This document shows positions 1 to 8,276 of a stretch of DNA of 64,000 nucleotides, piece after piece. A program made the position numbers and the translations under genes. The notes below the pieces were generated by a model. The model searched no databases. It worked only from the letters and a program-made list of their open reading frames with translations, and was not told the origin of the DNA. The stretch spans positions 62,001 to 126,000 of the forward strand of contig NZ_JAHFZZ010000010.1 of assembly GCF_018603905.1 (NCBI RefSeq). Reading direction: 5' to 3'. Source of the DNA: Nonomuraea sp. NEAU-A123 (lineage in GTDB: Bacteria; Actinomycetota; Actinomycetes; Streptosporangiales; Streptosporangiaceae). Numbering within the stretch: the first letter of the stretch is position 1; the number at the start of each line of letters is the position of its first letter.

Positions 1-435
1 CTCGCTCGCCCAGCAGGCGGCCGCGATGACGTCCCGGCCCTGCCCGATGGCCGAAGGCGTGGTCCCGGCCCGGCACCACACCCAGACACGCTCGCCGAAC
101 GGAGCCGGCGCGCACCACACGATGACCGGGATCTTGCCCCGCCTGTTGACGACGTACGCCTCGACGAGGCCGACACGGATCCGGTGCGCGGTGACCACGC
201 ACCGGATCCGCCCCCACGCCCCTGACCGCGCGGGCGGCCAGAGGACGATCACGGCGGGCACGGCAACCGCCGCCAGGGAGATGGGACCGAACGAGGTGAC
301 CGCCAGATACGCGAGAAGTGGCAGGCAGACGACCGTCACGACCTCATACCGCCACCGCCAGAGCACGACCAGGGGATTCGGCCGTGATATGGGGGTGGTG
401 GCACGGTTCAGCTCATCCAGGAGACGCCGGTTCAT
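1..435 (-). CDS. Conserved membrane protein of integrative-element type (C-terminus outside window)
   Basis: I translated this directly from the minus strand: an open frame of 145 codons from the ATG at 433-435 to the window edge, so the C-terminus is missing. The N-terminus reads MNRRLLDELNRATTPISRPN and is followed by two hydrophobic stretches (about residues 32-50 and 51-66) and a basic segment. It overlaps the upstream gene by ATGA, so the two are translationally coupled. From memory, proteins with this N-terminus sit next to the FtsK/TraB-like transfer gene of actinomycete integrative elements (AICEs). That assignment is recollection plus inference; the molecular function is unknown. Confidence 0.6.
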   Translation of the reverse strand, partial: MNRRLLDELNRATTPISRPNPLVVLWRWRYEVVTVVCLPLLAYLAVTSFGPISLAAVAVPAVIVLWPPARSGAWGRIRCVVTAHRIRVGLVEAYVVNRRGKIPVIVWCAPAPFGERVWVWCRAGTTPSAIGQGRDVIAAACWASE

Positions 436-710
436 CGCCGCACTCTGCCCAACCCCAGGCAGGCGCGGCACAGACCCTGCCTGGTGACGCCTTCGCCCTC
501 GCAGGCGGCGCAACGTACGTAGGTGTCGAACTCCGGGGCGCGATAGACCCTCATGAGCGGGGCCGGCCGGCGCACCTGCCAGCCCCGCCCCCTGGCCCTG
601 GCGTCCAGTTCGGCGAACGCCCAGGCGTCGAGGACTTCGAGCAGACCGGCCAGAAGGCGACGGACGGGATTACGAACGGTCGATGTTCTAGTTATGTTGC
701 TAACATCCAT
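432..710 (-). CDS. Small CxxC-motif protein, probable integrative-element accessory gene
   Basis: This 92-residue protein has two C-terminal CxxC pairs (CAAC and CRAC followed by LGLG) resembling half of a DnaJ-type zinc-binding repeat. The N-terminal half is basic and shows no membrane segment. AAGGA lies about 8 nt upstream of the ATG at 708-710. The stop overlaps the start of the next minus-strand gene (ATGA), indicating an operon. Similar small proteins occur beside transfer genes of actinomycete integrative elements, which is family memory rather than something tested here. Zinc binding is inferred from the cysteine pairs only. Confidence 0.6.
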   Translation of the reverse strand: MDVSNITRTSTVRNPVRRLLAGLLEVLDAWAFAELDARARGRGWQVRRPAPLMRVYRAPEFDTYVRCAACEGEGVTRQGLCRACLGLGRVRR

Positions 711-1153
711 GGTGGATCGTCCTTCTGCTTTGGCAGTGGGGGATGATCGTTCTTCAGCTGGGCCGGTGCGGCTACACCGGTCCAGCTCCGTGTCCTGGTC
801 CCTGCGCGGGTCGAAGCCGACCTCCGGGACCGGGCGGGTCCTCCTACGGGCATCACGTCCTCCTTCTTCTCAGTGGTTGTTTACCCGAAATGCGCATGCC
901 TATGGCAATTGCCATAGGAACATGTCGGTGACGTTTGCCTTACTCACATGCCGCAGGCAATCACCTGGGCATAGGATCTCGGCACGGCGTCACGAAGAGG
1001 TGATCGGCGATGATCAGCGAATCCGACATTTCCGGATATCGAATATCAGATAGCCCATTTCCCTCCGGAGGGTGGGCAATCACCCCGCTTCCGCGAGATC
1101 ATCGAGTCTCTGCGCGTGGCGATTTCCGACCGCGCCGCCCAGATGGATGAGGG
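711..1153. promoter_or_regulatory. Divergent intergenic region with a perfect 20-bp palindrome
   Basis: These 443 bp separate the minus-strand element genes from the plus-strand XRE regulator. I see no convincing gene; the short frames in it have no recognisable motif. The notable site is CCTATGGCAATTGCCATAGG at 899-918, a perfect palindrome with no loop and a probable operator for a dimeric regulator. Its position would suit control of either divergent unit. The binding protein is unknown, and the XRE protein at 1154 is one candidate. Confidence 0.5.
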
Positions 1154-2005
1154 ATGATGGCCAACCCCACCCTGCGCCAGCGGCAACTGGCCAAGCGGCT
1201 ACGCGAAATGCGCGCCGAGGCCGGACTGAGCATCGCCGAGGTCGCCGAGCAACTGCTCTGCTCCCCCGCCAAGGTCAGCCGCATCGAGACGGCCCAGCGA
1301 CGGGCCAGCCTGCGCGACGTCCGCGACCTGTGCCGGCTTTACGAGGTCGCCGATCCGACAGAGCTGATGACGCTCGCCCGCGAGGCGCAACAGCTGAGCT
1401 GGTGGCAGGATTCGGAGGACGTGGGCTTCCGGCCGCTCATCGGGCTGGAGACCGAGGCCGTCGAGATCGCCGAGTATGAGACCACCACGATTCCGGGGCT
1501 GCTCCAGACCGAAGACTACGCCAGGGCCGTGATCCAGGGATTCCTGCCGCGCATCGGGGCGGACGTGCTCGATGAACGCGTGGCGGTCCGCATGAAGCGC
1601 CAGGAGACCCTGCACAAGCCGTCGCCACCGCGCTACTGGGTCCTGCTCGACGAGTCCGCGCTGCACCGCCATGTCGGCGGCCCACCGATCATGGCGGCGC
1701 AGCTGACCCAGCTCGCCGAGCTGAGCCACCTGCCGCATGTCACCATTCAGGTCGTCCCCTACACCATCGGCGCTCACATGGGATTCGACAGCGCGTTCAT
1801 GCTGCTGAGATTCGCCCAAAGCGCCGGAGTGGCCAACACCGTCTACTTCGACACCCTCGCCGGCCAGATCTTCCTGGAGAAGCCCAGCCAGCTCGATCGC
1901 TTCGAGGAGGTGCTGAACCATCTTCGCGCCGCCGCACTCGACCCCGGCGACTCCCGGAAACGGATATTGGAGCAGCGCGATGTCTTCGCAGCTCACAAAG
2001 GTTGA
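1154..2005 (+). CDS. XRE-family regulator with DUF5753 sensor-like domain
   Basis: This is a cytoplasmic DNA-binding protein of 283 residues. Residues 7-65 form an XRE helix-turn-helix (AEVAEQLLCSPAKVSRIE) and the rest matches the DUF5753 architecture, with the typical PGLLQTEDYARAV segment near residue 113 and a HVTIQVVPY segment later. The length is normal for the family. The start at 1154 (ATGATG; 1157 is also possible) has only a weak GAGG upstream. In actinomycetes these regulators are often paired with small DUF397 proteins, and two DUF397 genes follow directly. Roles described for such pairs are developmental or antibiotic regulation; the target here is unknown. Confidence 0.9.
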   Translation: MMANPTLRQRQLAKRLREMRAEAGLSIAEVAEQLLCSPAKVSRIETAQRRASLRDVRDLCRLYEVADPTELMTLAREAQQLSWWQDSEDVGFRPLIGLETEAVEIAEYETTTIPGLLQTEDYARAVIQGFLPRIGADVLDERVAVRMKRQETLHKPSPPRYWVLLDESALHRHVGGPPIMAAQLTQLAELSHLPHVTIQVVPYTIGAHMGFDSAFMLLRFAQSAGVANTVYFDTLAGQIFLEKPSQLDRFEEVLNHLRAAALDPGDSRKRILEQRDVFAAHKG

Positions 2006-2119
2006 AAACGTTTCACCGAAATTACCCACGGCACTTGCCAAGCGGGGTTTAGCATGCGTCGTATTCAACACGGCGCGCTCCTGCTAGGAGACCCGCCGTT
2101 CCTAGGCAGGAGAGTGACA

Positions 2120-2308
2120 ATGACCTCGCATCCTCAGCTGGAGCCTAAGTGGCGGGTCTCTTCCCGCTGCAACAACGGCAGTTGTGTCGCCGTGGCGGAG
2201 CTTCCGAACGGTCGAATCGCCGTCCGCGACACCAAGGTGGCTGGGGGCGACATCCTGCAGTTCTCTCCTGAAGAGTGGGCCAGCTTCATCGGGAGCATCA
2301 AGGGGTAG
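2120..2308 (+). CDS. DUF397 domain protein
   Basis: This 62-residue acidic protein has the DUF397 pattern: PKWRVSSRCNNGSCVAVAEL near the start, IAVRDTK in the middle and FSPEEWASFI at the end. I chose the ATG at 2120 because AGGAGAG lies 5-11 nt upstream; an in-frame upstream ATG at 2054 lacks such a site and gives an atypical extension. DUF397 proteins are usually encoded immediately after an XRE/DUF5753 regulator, as here, and are thought to act as its partner or modulator. No catalytic residues are evident. Confidence 0.88.
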   Translation: MTSHPQLEPKWRVSSRCNNGSCVAVAELPNGRIAVRDTKVAGGDILQFSPEEWASFIGSIKG

Positions 2309-2447
2309 CGCTCGACAACGTGCGGGGGCGGGCGGAAGCTGCCTGCCCCTTGCGTGACATCCGCCCCATCACTCCCAGTATGGGCGAGATGTCGGGTTAC
2401 CATGGCGGAGCACCATGCCCTGCCGCCGACCCCCTGCGAGGTACCGC

Positions 2448-2645
2448 ATGAGTTCCCCCCAGGCTCCGCGCGATCTGACCTGGCACTCGTGCAACAACGG
2501 CAATTGCGTGGAGGTAGCGAACCAAGCCGACAGAGTCCTCCTCCGAGTCGGCACAGACTCCACGGGAGCGCATCTGTCATTGACCCGGCACGACTGGGAA
2601 GGCTTCCGAGACGGCATCAAAGCCGGGACTTTCGACACCATCTAG
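2448..2645 (+). CDS. Second DUF397 domain protein
   Basis: This 65-residue protein is a divergent DUF397 member: LTWHSCNNGNCVEVAN, then VLLRVGTD and LTRHDWEGFRDGI. It shares the CNNG(S/N)CV core with the gene 140 bp upstream, so the two look like a tandem pair derived by duplication. The ATG at 2448 gives a normal family N-terminus with GAGG about 8 nt upstream; an ATG at 2415 is in frame but adds an arginine-rich extension. A regulatory-partner role for the upstream XRE protein is inferred from the usual pairing. Confidence 0.82.
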   Translation: MSSPQAPRDLTWHSCNNGNCVEVANQADRVLLRVGTDSTGAHLSLTRHDWEGFRDGIKAGTFDTI

Positions 2646-2688
2646 CCACAAGGTTTGACCGTTCCTTGCCCGGCTACTTACCGATGCC

Positions 2689-3108
2689 ATGGGCGGTTTC
2701 AAGAGTTTCCTGTTACGTGGCAACATCGTCGAGCTGGCGGTCGCGGTGATCATCGGCGCGACCTTCAGCGGCCTGGTGCAGGCGCTGGTCTCCGATCTGG
2801 TCACACCGCTGATCGGCGCGATCGCTGGGGGGAAGCAGCCGAACTTCGCCGACTACTCGTTCACCGTCAACGGGAGCCAGTTCAAGTACGGCGACTTCCT
2901 CAACCACCTGCTCACCTTCGCGATCATCGCGGCGGTGGTCTACTGGCTGATCGTGATGCCGATGACCCGGCTGGTCAGCCTGTTCGACAAGAACAAGGCC
3001 GCGACGACCAGGCCGTGCCCGGAATGTCTGAGCGAGATCCCCATCGAGGCGCGCCGATGCGCCCAGTGCACCGCAGAACTGGTTCCGCAGTCCGAGAAGC
3101 CGCGCTAG
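2689..3108 (+). CDS. mscL: Large-conductance mechanosensitive channel MscL
   Basis: MscL forms a homopentameric inner-membrane pore that opens under membrane tension and releases solutes during osmotic downshock. The 139-residue sequence begins with the amphipathic GGFKSFLLRGN segment, then TM1 (ELAVAVIIGATFSGLVQAL, about 15-35), a periplasmic loop, and TM2 (LLTFAIIAAVVYWLIVM, about 70-90). The C-terminus carries two CxxC pairs (CPEC near 104, CAQC near 118), a small zinc-ribbon-like tail also seen in other actinobacterial MscL proteins. The gene stands alone between a DUF397 gene and an unknown gene. Confidence 0.95.
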   Translation: MGGFKSFLLRGNIVELAVAVIIGATFSGLVQALVSDLVTPLIGAIAGGKQPNFADYSFTVNGSQFKYGDFLNHLLTFAIIAAVVYWLIVMPMTRLVSLFDKNKAATTRPCPECLSEIPIEARRCAQCTAELVPQSEKPR

Positions 3109-3188
3109 ACGCGGTCATGAAGATGGGCGTACCCGCTTGTCCGGGGGTGAGTGGCACCAAGTCCGGCTCTATCCGACAAGATGAGCGG

Positions 3189-3764
3189 GTGAGCGTTGAG
3201 TTGATGGTCTGGGACGAGTCCGCGCCGATCAGCAGGGATCAGGCGCGGGCCGCCTACCTCGCGGTCAAGAAGAGCGAACCCGTCGCGGACGTCGTGCCGG
3301 AGGTCGCCAAAGAGCTGCCCGGCGTGGTCACGGTCTATCCGGGACATGTGCTGGTGACGATGGACCTCGACACGATGGACGAGATGTCGGCCCAGGTGTT
3401 CACCGTCGCGCGGGCTCACGGGCTCGTCTGCTACGACCCGCAGCGCGATCTCGTGCACAATGTGGCGCCGCTCGGCGTCTATGAGGGCATGCAGCTCCAC
3501 ACCGGCAACGGCATGATCGTGCACGATCCGGACCTCGGCCTGGTGCATGACGTGCTGGCCACCATGTCGCCGCAGAACCCGTTCGTCACGCTGGTGAACT
3601 TCGGGCGCCACTTCATCCAGGTGTCCCCCGGCTACGAGCTGGAGTACAAGGAAGAGACGCTGGCGCGGACGATGGTGGCCGAGCTGGCGGAGGTCCAGCG
3701 GGCCTTCCACGAGTACGCCACCGGAGACCGGTCGTTCCTCGCCCGCCACGACTGGACCGCCTAG
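3189..3764 (+). CDS. Conserved hypothetical protein, unknown function
   Basis: I do not recognise this 191-residue cytoplasmic protein. It has no signal peptide, membrane segment or cysteine-rich motif. Its middle repeats a phrase around DPQRDLVHNV and DPDLGLVHDV, which looks like an internal duplication. I chose the GTG at 3189 (VSVELMVWDE) because the in-frame ATG codons at 3117 and 3123 would add sequence that looks like intergenic DNA. No clear ribosome binding site supports any of the three. The gene ends 4 bp before the convergent threonine dehydratase gene. Confidence 0.75.
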   Translation: MSVELMVWDESAPISRDQARAAYLAVKKSEPVADVVPEVAKELPGVVTVYPGHVLVTMDLDTMDEMSAQVFTVARAHGLVCYDPQRDLVHNVAPLGVYEGMQLHTGNGMIVHDPDLGLVHDVLATMSPQNPFVTLVNFGRHFIQVSPGYELEYKEETLARTMVAELAEVQRAFHEYATGDRSFLARHDWTA

Positions 3765-3768
3765 CGGA

Positions 3769-4680
3769 TCAGAGGACCTGGCGGAACAGGTCCGGGTTGA
3801 CGTTGCCGCCGGACAGCACCAGCACCGTCCGGCCCTCGGGGACGCGGCCCGACAGGTAGGCCGCCGTCGTGACCGCTCCGCTCGGCTCCGCCACCAGGCG
3901 GGCAGACCGGGCCAGGTGGCCCATGGCGTGGCGGATCTCGTCCTCCGACACGGTGACGATGCCGTCGAGGTGCTCCCGCAGGTGCGCGAACGTCAGCTCG
4001 GACAGCTCAGCCCGCAACCCATCGGCGATCGTACGGAAGGTCCTGGCCGGCTCCCAGCTGACCAGCCGCCCCGCCGCCAGGCTCTCGGCCGCGTCGGCCG
4101 CGAGCTCCGGTTCGACGCCCAGCACGGTGACGTCCGGCTTCAGCGCCTTGACGGCCGCGGCGATGCCCGAGGCGAGGCCGCCTCCGCTGACCGGCACCAT
4201 CACCACCTCGACGTCGGGCAGATCCGCCACGATCTCCAGGCCGATCGTGCCCTGACCGGCGATCACCGCCAGATGGTCGTACGGCGGGACCATGGTCAGC
4301 TCGCGCTCCTCGGCCAGCTTCAGGGCCGCGACGATCCGCTGCTCGGGCGGTACGACGACCAGCTCGGCGCCGTGTCCCTTGATCGCCGCCGCCTTGATCT
4401 CGGGCGTCCCCTCGGGCACCACGACGACGCACGGCACGCCGAACTGCTTGGCCGCGTACGCCAGCGCCTGGCCGTGATTGCCGGACGAGTGGGTGACGAC
4501 CCCGTCGGGCCGCAGCGCGGCGACGGCGTTGTAGGCTCCGCGGATCTTGAACGATCCCACCCGTTGCAGGCTCTCCGGCTTGACCCAGACCTCTCCCATG
4601 GACACCAGCGGGGTCCGCACCGCGACTGGCTTGATGCGCTCGGCCGCCGCACGGATATCGTCGATCGTTACCAGCTCCAT
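3769..4680 (-). CDS. Threonine/serine dehydratase (PLP-dependent, catabolic type)
   Basis: This fold-type II PLP enzyme is predicted to deaminate threonine or serine to the 2-oxo acid and ammonia. The 303-residue sequence has the Schiff-base lysine motif GSFKIRGAYNA near residue 42, the substrate loop THSSGNHGQALAYAA near 64-78, and the phosphate-binding glycine loop VSGGGLASG near 165-173. There is no C-terminal ACT domain, so it is the short, non-allosteric type rather than the biosynthetic IlvA. Related family members are serine racemase and threo-3-hydroxyaspartate ammonia-lyase, so the exact substrate is open. It is monocistronic and divergent from the iminopeptidase gene. Confidence 0.9.
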   Translation of the reverse strand: MELVTIDDIRAAAERIKPVAVRTPLVSMGEVWVKPESLQRVGSFKIRGAYNAVAALRPDGVVTHSSGNHGQALAYAAKQFGVPCVVVVPEGTPEIKAAAIKGHGAELVVVPPEQRIVAALKLAEERELTMVPPYDHLAVIAGQGTIGLEIVADLPDVEVVMVPVSGGGLASGIAAAVKALKPDVTVLGVEPELAADAAESLAAGRLVSWEPARTFRTIADGLRAELSELTFAHLREHLDGIVTVSEDEIRHAMGHLARSARLVAEPSGAVTTAAYLSGRVPEGRTVLVLSGGNVNPDLFRQVL

Positions 4681-4733
4681 ACGCCCACCATACGTTCTCG
4701 GTGATCGATGACAGGTGGGGGGAAAGAGGACCG

Positions 4734-5714
4734 ATGCACCAAATGAGAACCCTGTACCCGCCCATCGAGCCCTACGACTCGGGCCTGCTCGACGTCGGCG
4801 ACGGCAACCAGATCTACTGGGAGGTCTGCGGCAACCCGGACGGCAAGCCCGCGGTCATGCTCCACGGCGGCCCCGGCGGTGGCTGCGGCACGGGGCATCG
4901 CCGCCAGTGGAACCCCGAGCTGTATCGCATCGTCCTGTTCGACCAGCGCAACTGCGGCCGGAGCCTGCCGCATGCCAGCGATCCGGGCACCTCGCTCGAG
5001 GCCAACACCACCTGGCATCTGGTCGCCGACATGGAACGGCTGCGCGAGCACCTGGGCATCGACAGGTGGCAGGTGTTCGGCGGGTCGTGGGGCAGCAGCC
5101 TGGCCCTGGCGTACGCGCAGACGCATCCGGACAGGACCACCGAACTGGTACTGCGCGGTATCTTCACCCTCCGCCCCGGCGAACTCCACTGGTTCTACCA
5201 GGAGGGCACTTCCCACCTCTTCCCGGACGCCTGGGAGTCGTTCCTCGCGCCGATCCCCGTCGAGGAGCGCGGTGATCTGATCGCCGCCTTCCGCGCCCGG
5301 CTGGAGGGGGACGATCCCGAGGAGCGGCTGGCCGCGGCCAAGGCGTGGGCGCAGTGGGAGGGCAAGACGGTCACGCTGCGGCCCGATCCCGAGCTGGTGG
5401 AGGAGTTCGGCGAGGCGAAGATGGCGCTGGCGTTCGCGCGGATCGAGAACCACTACTTCACGCACCTCGGCTGGTTCGAGCCCGAGCAGCTGATCAAGAA
5501 CGTGGACCGGATCCGCCATATCCCGGGCGTCATCGTGCAGGGCCGCCACGACGTGTGCACACCCATGTCCACCGCCTGGGACCTGCACAAGGCGTGGCCG
5601 GAGGCGCGCTTCGAGGTGGTGGACGACGCCGGGCACGCCGCCACCGAGCCGGGGATCGTCAGCCGGCTCGTTGCGGCGACAGACGGCTTCGCGCCAGCCG
5701 TACCATCGGCGTGA
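4734..5714 (+). CDS. pip: Proline iminopeptidase (alpha/beta hydrolase, S33)
   Basis: The enzyme removes N-terminal proline from peptides in the cytoplasm. The sequence starts with the family hallmark TLYPPIEPYDSG, followed by the oxyanion-hole motif HGGPGGG near residue 45, DQRNCGRS near 75 and the nucleophile elbow GGSWGSSLAL near 110. The catalytic Asp (RHDVCTP) and His (DDAGHAA) are near the C-terminus. The length of about 326 residues is typical. The ATG at 4734 follows GAAAGAGGA; an ATG at 4743 is also possible. Its last 56 bp overlap the convergent PAP2 gene. Confidence 0.93.
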   Translation: MHQMRTLYPPIEPYDSGLLDVGDGNQIYWEVCGNPDGKPAVMLHGGPGGGCGTGHRRQWNPELYRIVLFDQRNCGRSLPHASDPGTSLEANTTWHLVADMERLREHLGIDRWQVFGGSWGSSLALAYAQTHPDRTTELVLRGIFTLRPGELHWFYQEGTSHLFPDAWESFLAPIPVEERGDLIAAFRARLEGDDPEERLAAAKAWAQWEGKTVTLRPDPELVEEFGEAKMALAFARIENHYFTHLGWFEPEQLIKNVDRIRHIPGVIVQGRHDVCTPMSTAWDLHKAWPEARFEVVDDAGHAATEPGIVSRLVAATDGFAPAVPSA

Positions 5715-6231
5715 CGGCCCCCACCAGCAGCAGCGTGCAGAGCGGGGCCAGCACCAAGCCGATCAGGAGGCCCGCGGCGACGTCACGCGGATAGTGCACG
5801 CCGACGAACACCCGCGAGAACGCCATGACCGCCGCCAGCGGGAGCACCACCCAGGCCAGGGCGCGCCAGGCCAGGATGAGCGCCCCTGCGGCGCCGGCGG
5901 CGATGACGGAGTGGTTGCTCGGAAACGACCAGTCGCTCGGGGGCGGGCACTCGGCGATCGTCGCGATCCCGCCCCGGCACGGCCGCTCCTCCTGGACGAA
6001 CGTCTTCAGGACCTCGCTGAGCACGTACGCGCACACCACACCGGCGGGTCCGGCGATCGGGATCGCCAGGTCGCGCGCCGGCGCGTTCCTCGCCCGCCAC
6101 CAGCACAGCGCGAACAGCGCCGCGAAGACGAACAGCCCGGCGTCTGTGCCCACCTCGGCGAGGGTATGCAGCCACGCGGGCGTGGTGAGAGCGAAGTCGA
6201 CGATGTCGCGGTACACACATGTCCAATCCAT
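5659..6231 (-). CDS. PAP2-family membrane phosphatase
   Basis: This 190-residue integral membrane protein carries the full PAP2 phosphatase signature: KTFVQEERP (K-x6-RP) near residue 76, PSNH near 104 and SRVFVGVHYPRD (SR-x5-H-x3-D) near 139-150. Four to five hydrophobic segments surround the motifs. Such enzymes dephosphorylate lipid phosphates such as undecaprenyl diphosphate or phosphatidic acid at the outer face of the membrane; the substrate cannot be read from sequence. It overlaps the 3' end of the iminopeptidase gene on the opposite strand. The ribosome binding site is weak. Confidence 0.88.
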   Translation of the reverse strand: MDWTCVYRDIVDFALTTPAWLHTLAEVGTDAGLFVFAALFALCWWRARNAPARDLAIPIAGPAGVVCAYVLSEVLKTFVQEERPCRGGIATIAECPPPSDWSFPSNHSVIAAGAAGALILAWRALAWVVLPLAAVMAFSRVFVGVHYPRDVAAGLLIGLVLAPLCTLLLVGAVTPMVRLARSRLSPQRAG

Positions 6232-6379
6232 GAACGGGTAATGGACACAATCTTACGAACGATCATCGCCCGGCGCCTCGGCCGAAAGTCCGAGAGGCCA
6301 ACGGGCCGAAGATCGCCGCCGACCGACAGGACCGGCAGGCCCCGCGTATTCCCAGTTCAGATCGGGTAGGGAGGCAGTC

Positions 6380-7174
6380 GTGATCGGAGAGCACGTGATC
6401 GTCGGCTACACCGGCGAGTCAGGGGGACGCGACGCTCTCGCCCTGGGCGCCGCGATCACGCGGGTCACCGGCGGCGAGCTCACGGTGGCCGCGATCTACC
6501 CGCCGGGCAGCCCGGGGCAGGCGGTCGAGGCGCAGGCCAACCTGGCGCACGCGGCGGAGGAGCTGGGCGGGGCGCCGGCCGAGTACATGGCGTTCGAGAG
6601 CAGGGGTCCGGGGCGCGGGCTGTCCGTGCTGGCCAGCCGGATCAGGGCCGACCTGATCGTGGTCGGCTCGGCGGACGGCGGCCAGAACGGCCGCATCTCG
6701 ATCGGGGCGACCTCCGACCACCTGCTCCACCTGTCGACCGAGGCGGTGATGCTGGCGCCCGCCGGCTACCAGCCGCCGGACGAGCCCGCCCGGCTCACGC
6801 TCGCCTACGTCCACCGCCCGCAGTGCGACGAGGCCGTCGAGCGGGTCGCGCAGGCCGCGCTCAGGCTCGGCGTGCCGCTCCGGCTGATCACGCTCGACCT
6901 GCGTACGGAGGATCCGGGTCGGCTCGGGGACGACCTGGCACTGGCCGTACGGCTGGCCTGGGAGTCGACCGGGATCGAGGCGGAGGCGGAGATCGCCGAC
7001 GGGCACGACGTGGCCGCGGCGCTGGAGACGCTCGCATGGCAGCCCGGCGAGTTGCTGATCTGCGCGGCCAGTGAGGACGCGCAGCCGCACCGGGTGTTCC
7101 TCGGGGAGCTGGCGATGAAGGTGCTGCGGGCCTCCTCCTGTCCCGTCACCGTGCTGCCGCGCGGGTTCTCCTGA
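6380..7174 (+). CDS. Universal stress protein, tandem UspA domains
   Basis: The 264-residue cytoplasmic protein contains two UspA folds, about 1-130 and 140-264. The first has the ATP-binding type loop VVGSADGG-x-NGRISIGATSDHLLHL (G-x2-G-x9-G[ST] pattern); the second ends with VFLGELAMKVLRASSCPVTVLP. The start is GTG at 6380 preceded by AGGGAGGCA. Tandem Usp proteins bind ATP and are linked to dormancy, hypoxia and energy stress in actinobacteria, which is family knowledge. The 3' end overlaps the convergent glycosyltransferase gene by 29 bp. Confidence 0.9.
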   Translation: MIGEHVIVGYTGESGGRDALALGAAITRVTGGELTVAAIYPPGSPGQAVEAQANLAHAAEELGGAPAEYMAFESRGPGRGLSVLASRIRADLIVVGSADGGQNGRISIGATSDHLLHLSTEAVMLAPAGYQPPDEPARLTLAYVHRPQCDEAVERVAQAALRLGVPLRLITLDLRTEDPGRLGDDLALAVRLAWESTGIEAEAEIADGHDVAAALETLAWQPGELLICAASEDAQPHRVFLGELAMKVLRASSCPVTVLPRGFS

Positions 7175-8276
7175 CCTCCCCGTACAGCTCCAGGTAGCGG
7201 TCGGCCATGACGGCCGGCGAGAAGCGGCGGCGGGCCTCCCTGCGGCATTCCTCGGGATCGAGCTCGTCCACCCGCAGCATCCACTCGGCCAGTTCCTCCT
7301 CCGTGTCGGCGAGGAACCCGGTCCGGCCGTGGTCGATGATCTCGGGCAGGCAGCCGCGGCGCAGCCCCACCGGCGGCACCCCCAGGGCGAGGGCCTCGAC
7401 GACGGCCGTGCCGCCGGGCTCGTCCCACTGGATGGGGAACAGGGCGGCGCGGGCCGAGGCGTAGAGCTCGTCGCGGGTCTGGCCCCCCACCGAGCCGACC
7501 CAGCTCACCAGGTCGCCGTCGAGGTAGGGCGTGACCGCGTGCACGTGGTAGCGGACGTCGGGGTGACCGTTCAGCGGATGGTCCGGGTCCTGGACGACGG
7601 CCTCCAGCTCGGCGGGGGTGTTCAGGCCGCTCACCGGGCCCGCGAGGACCAGCGGGAGGCCGAGCTTCTGGCAGATCCTGGCCGCCACGTGCGTGCCCTT
7701 GAGCCCGCAGATCCGGCCCATCGCGATGAAGTGCTCGCCCCGTTCGGTCCGCAGGTCGCGGTCGGCGAGCGGGGTGGCCAGGTGGATGGCGCCGAGCGAG
7801 GCGGCACGCAGCGCGGCGGGCGCGCGGGCGAGCTGGGAGTGCGAGACGCCGTTGACCGCGATCGACTGCGGAAACGCCCCGTAGAAGGCGGCGTGCTTAC
7901 GCAGGTCCCAGTGCAGGGTGTGCAGGACGGGCGGCCCGCCGAGCGCGGACAGCACGGCCGGGCCGACCACCTCCAGGTGATCGTGGACGAGGTCGAGGTC
8001 GTCGCGGCGGCCGAGTTCGAGCGCCACGCGGGCCTGGTGCGCGTGGGCGAGGCCCATGACCTGGTTGTACGGCTTCTGCAGCTCGGCGAACTGGCCTTCG
8101 TCGAAGACGCTGATCAGCTCGTCCACCTCGAGCGTGCTCGATCCGACCGAGGCCAGGACCACCCGCACCCCGCGCTCGCGCAGGGCGGGGACCAGCGTGG
8201 CCACCACGTTCTCGATCCCGCCGTAGCCCGGAGGCGGCACCGGCAGCCACGGTCCGGCGTTCACCAGGACGTTCAT
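7146..8276 (-). CDS. GT4-type glycosyltransferase
   Basis: This 376-residue protein has a GT-B fold of the GT4 type: an N-terminal acceptor domain opening with the glycine-rich PPPGYGGIENVVATL, a middle HDHLE region, and the donor domain with GRICGLKGTHVAAR near 190 and the EPGGTAVVEALALGVP nucleotide-sugar motif near 300-316. It is cytoplasmic or peripheral to the membrane. Its start overlaps the stop of gpgS by 4 bp (ATGA), so the two are translationally coupled. That suggests a role with glucosylglycerate-type glycolipids or polysaccharides, but the acceptor is unknown. Confidence 0.88.
   Translation of the reverse strand: MNVLVNAGPWLPVPPPGYGGIENVVATLVPALRERGVRVVLASVGSSTLEVDELISVFDEGQFAELQKPYNQVMGLAHAHQARVALELGRRDDLDLVHDHLEVVGPAVLSALGGPPVLHTLHWDLRKHAAFYGAFPQSIAVNGVSHSQLARAPAALRAASLGAIHLATPLADRDLRTERGEHFIAMGRICGLKGTHVAARICQKLGLPLVLAGPVSGLNTPAELEAVVQDPDHPLNGHPDVRYHVHAVTPYLDGDLVSWVGSVGGQTRDELYASARAALFPIQWDEPGGTAVVEALALGVPPVGLRRGCLPEIIDHGRTGFLADTEEELAEWMLRVDELDPEECRREARRRFSPAVMADRYLELYGEVRRTRAAAR

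Noticed and set aside
743..931. 62-codon open frame in the left intergenic region
   Set aside because: It has no ribosome binding site, is Pro/Gly-rich and spans the 20-bp palindrome.
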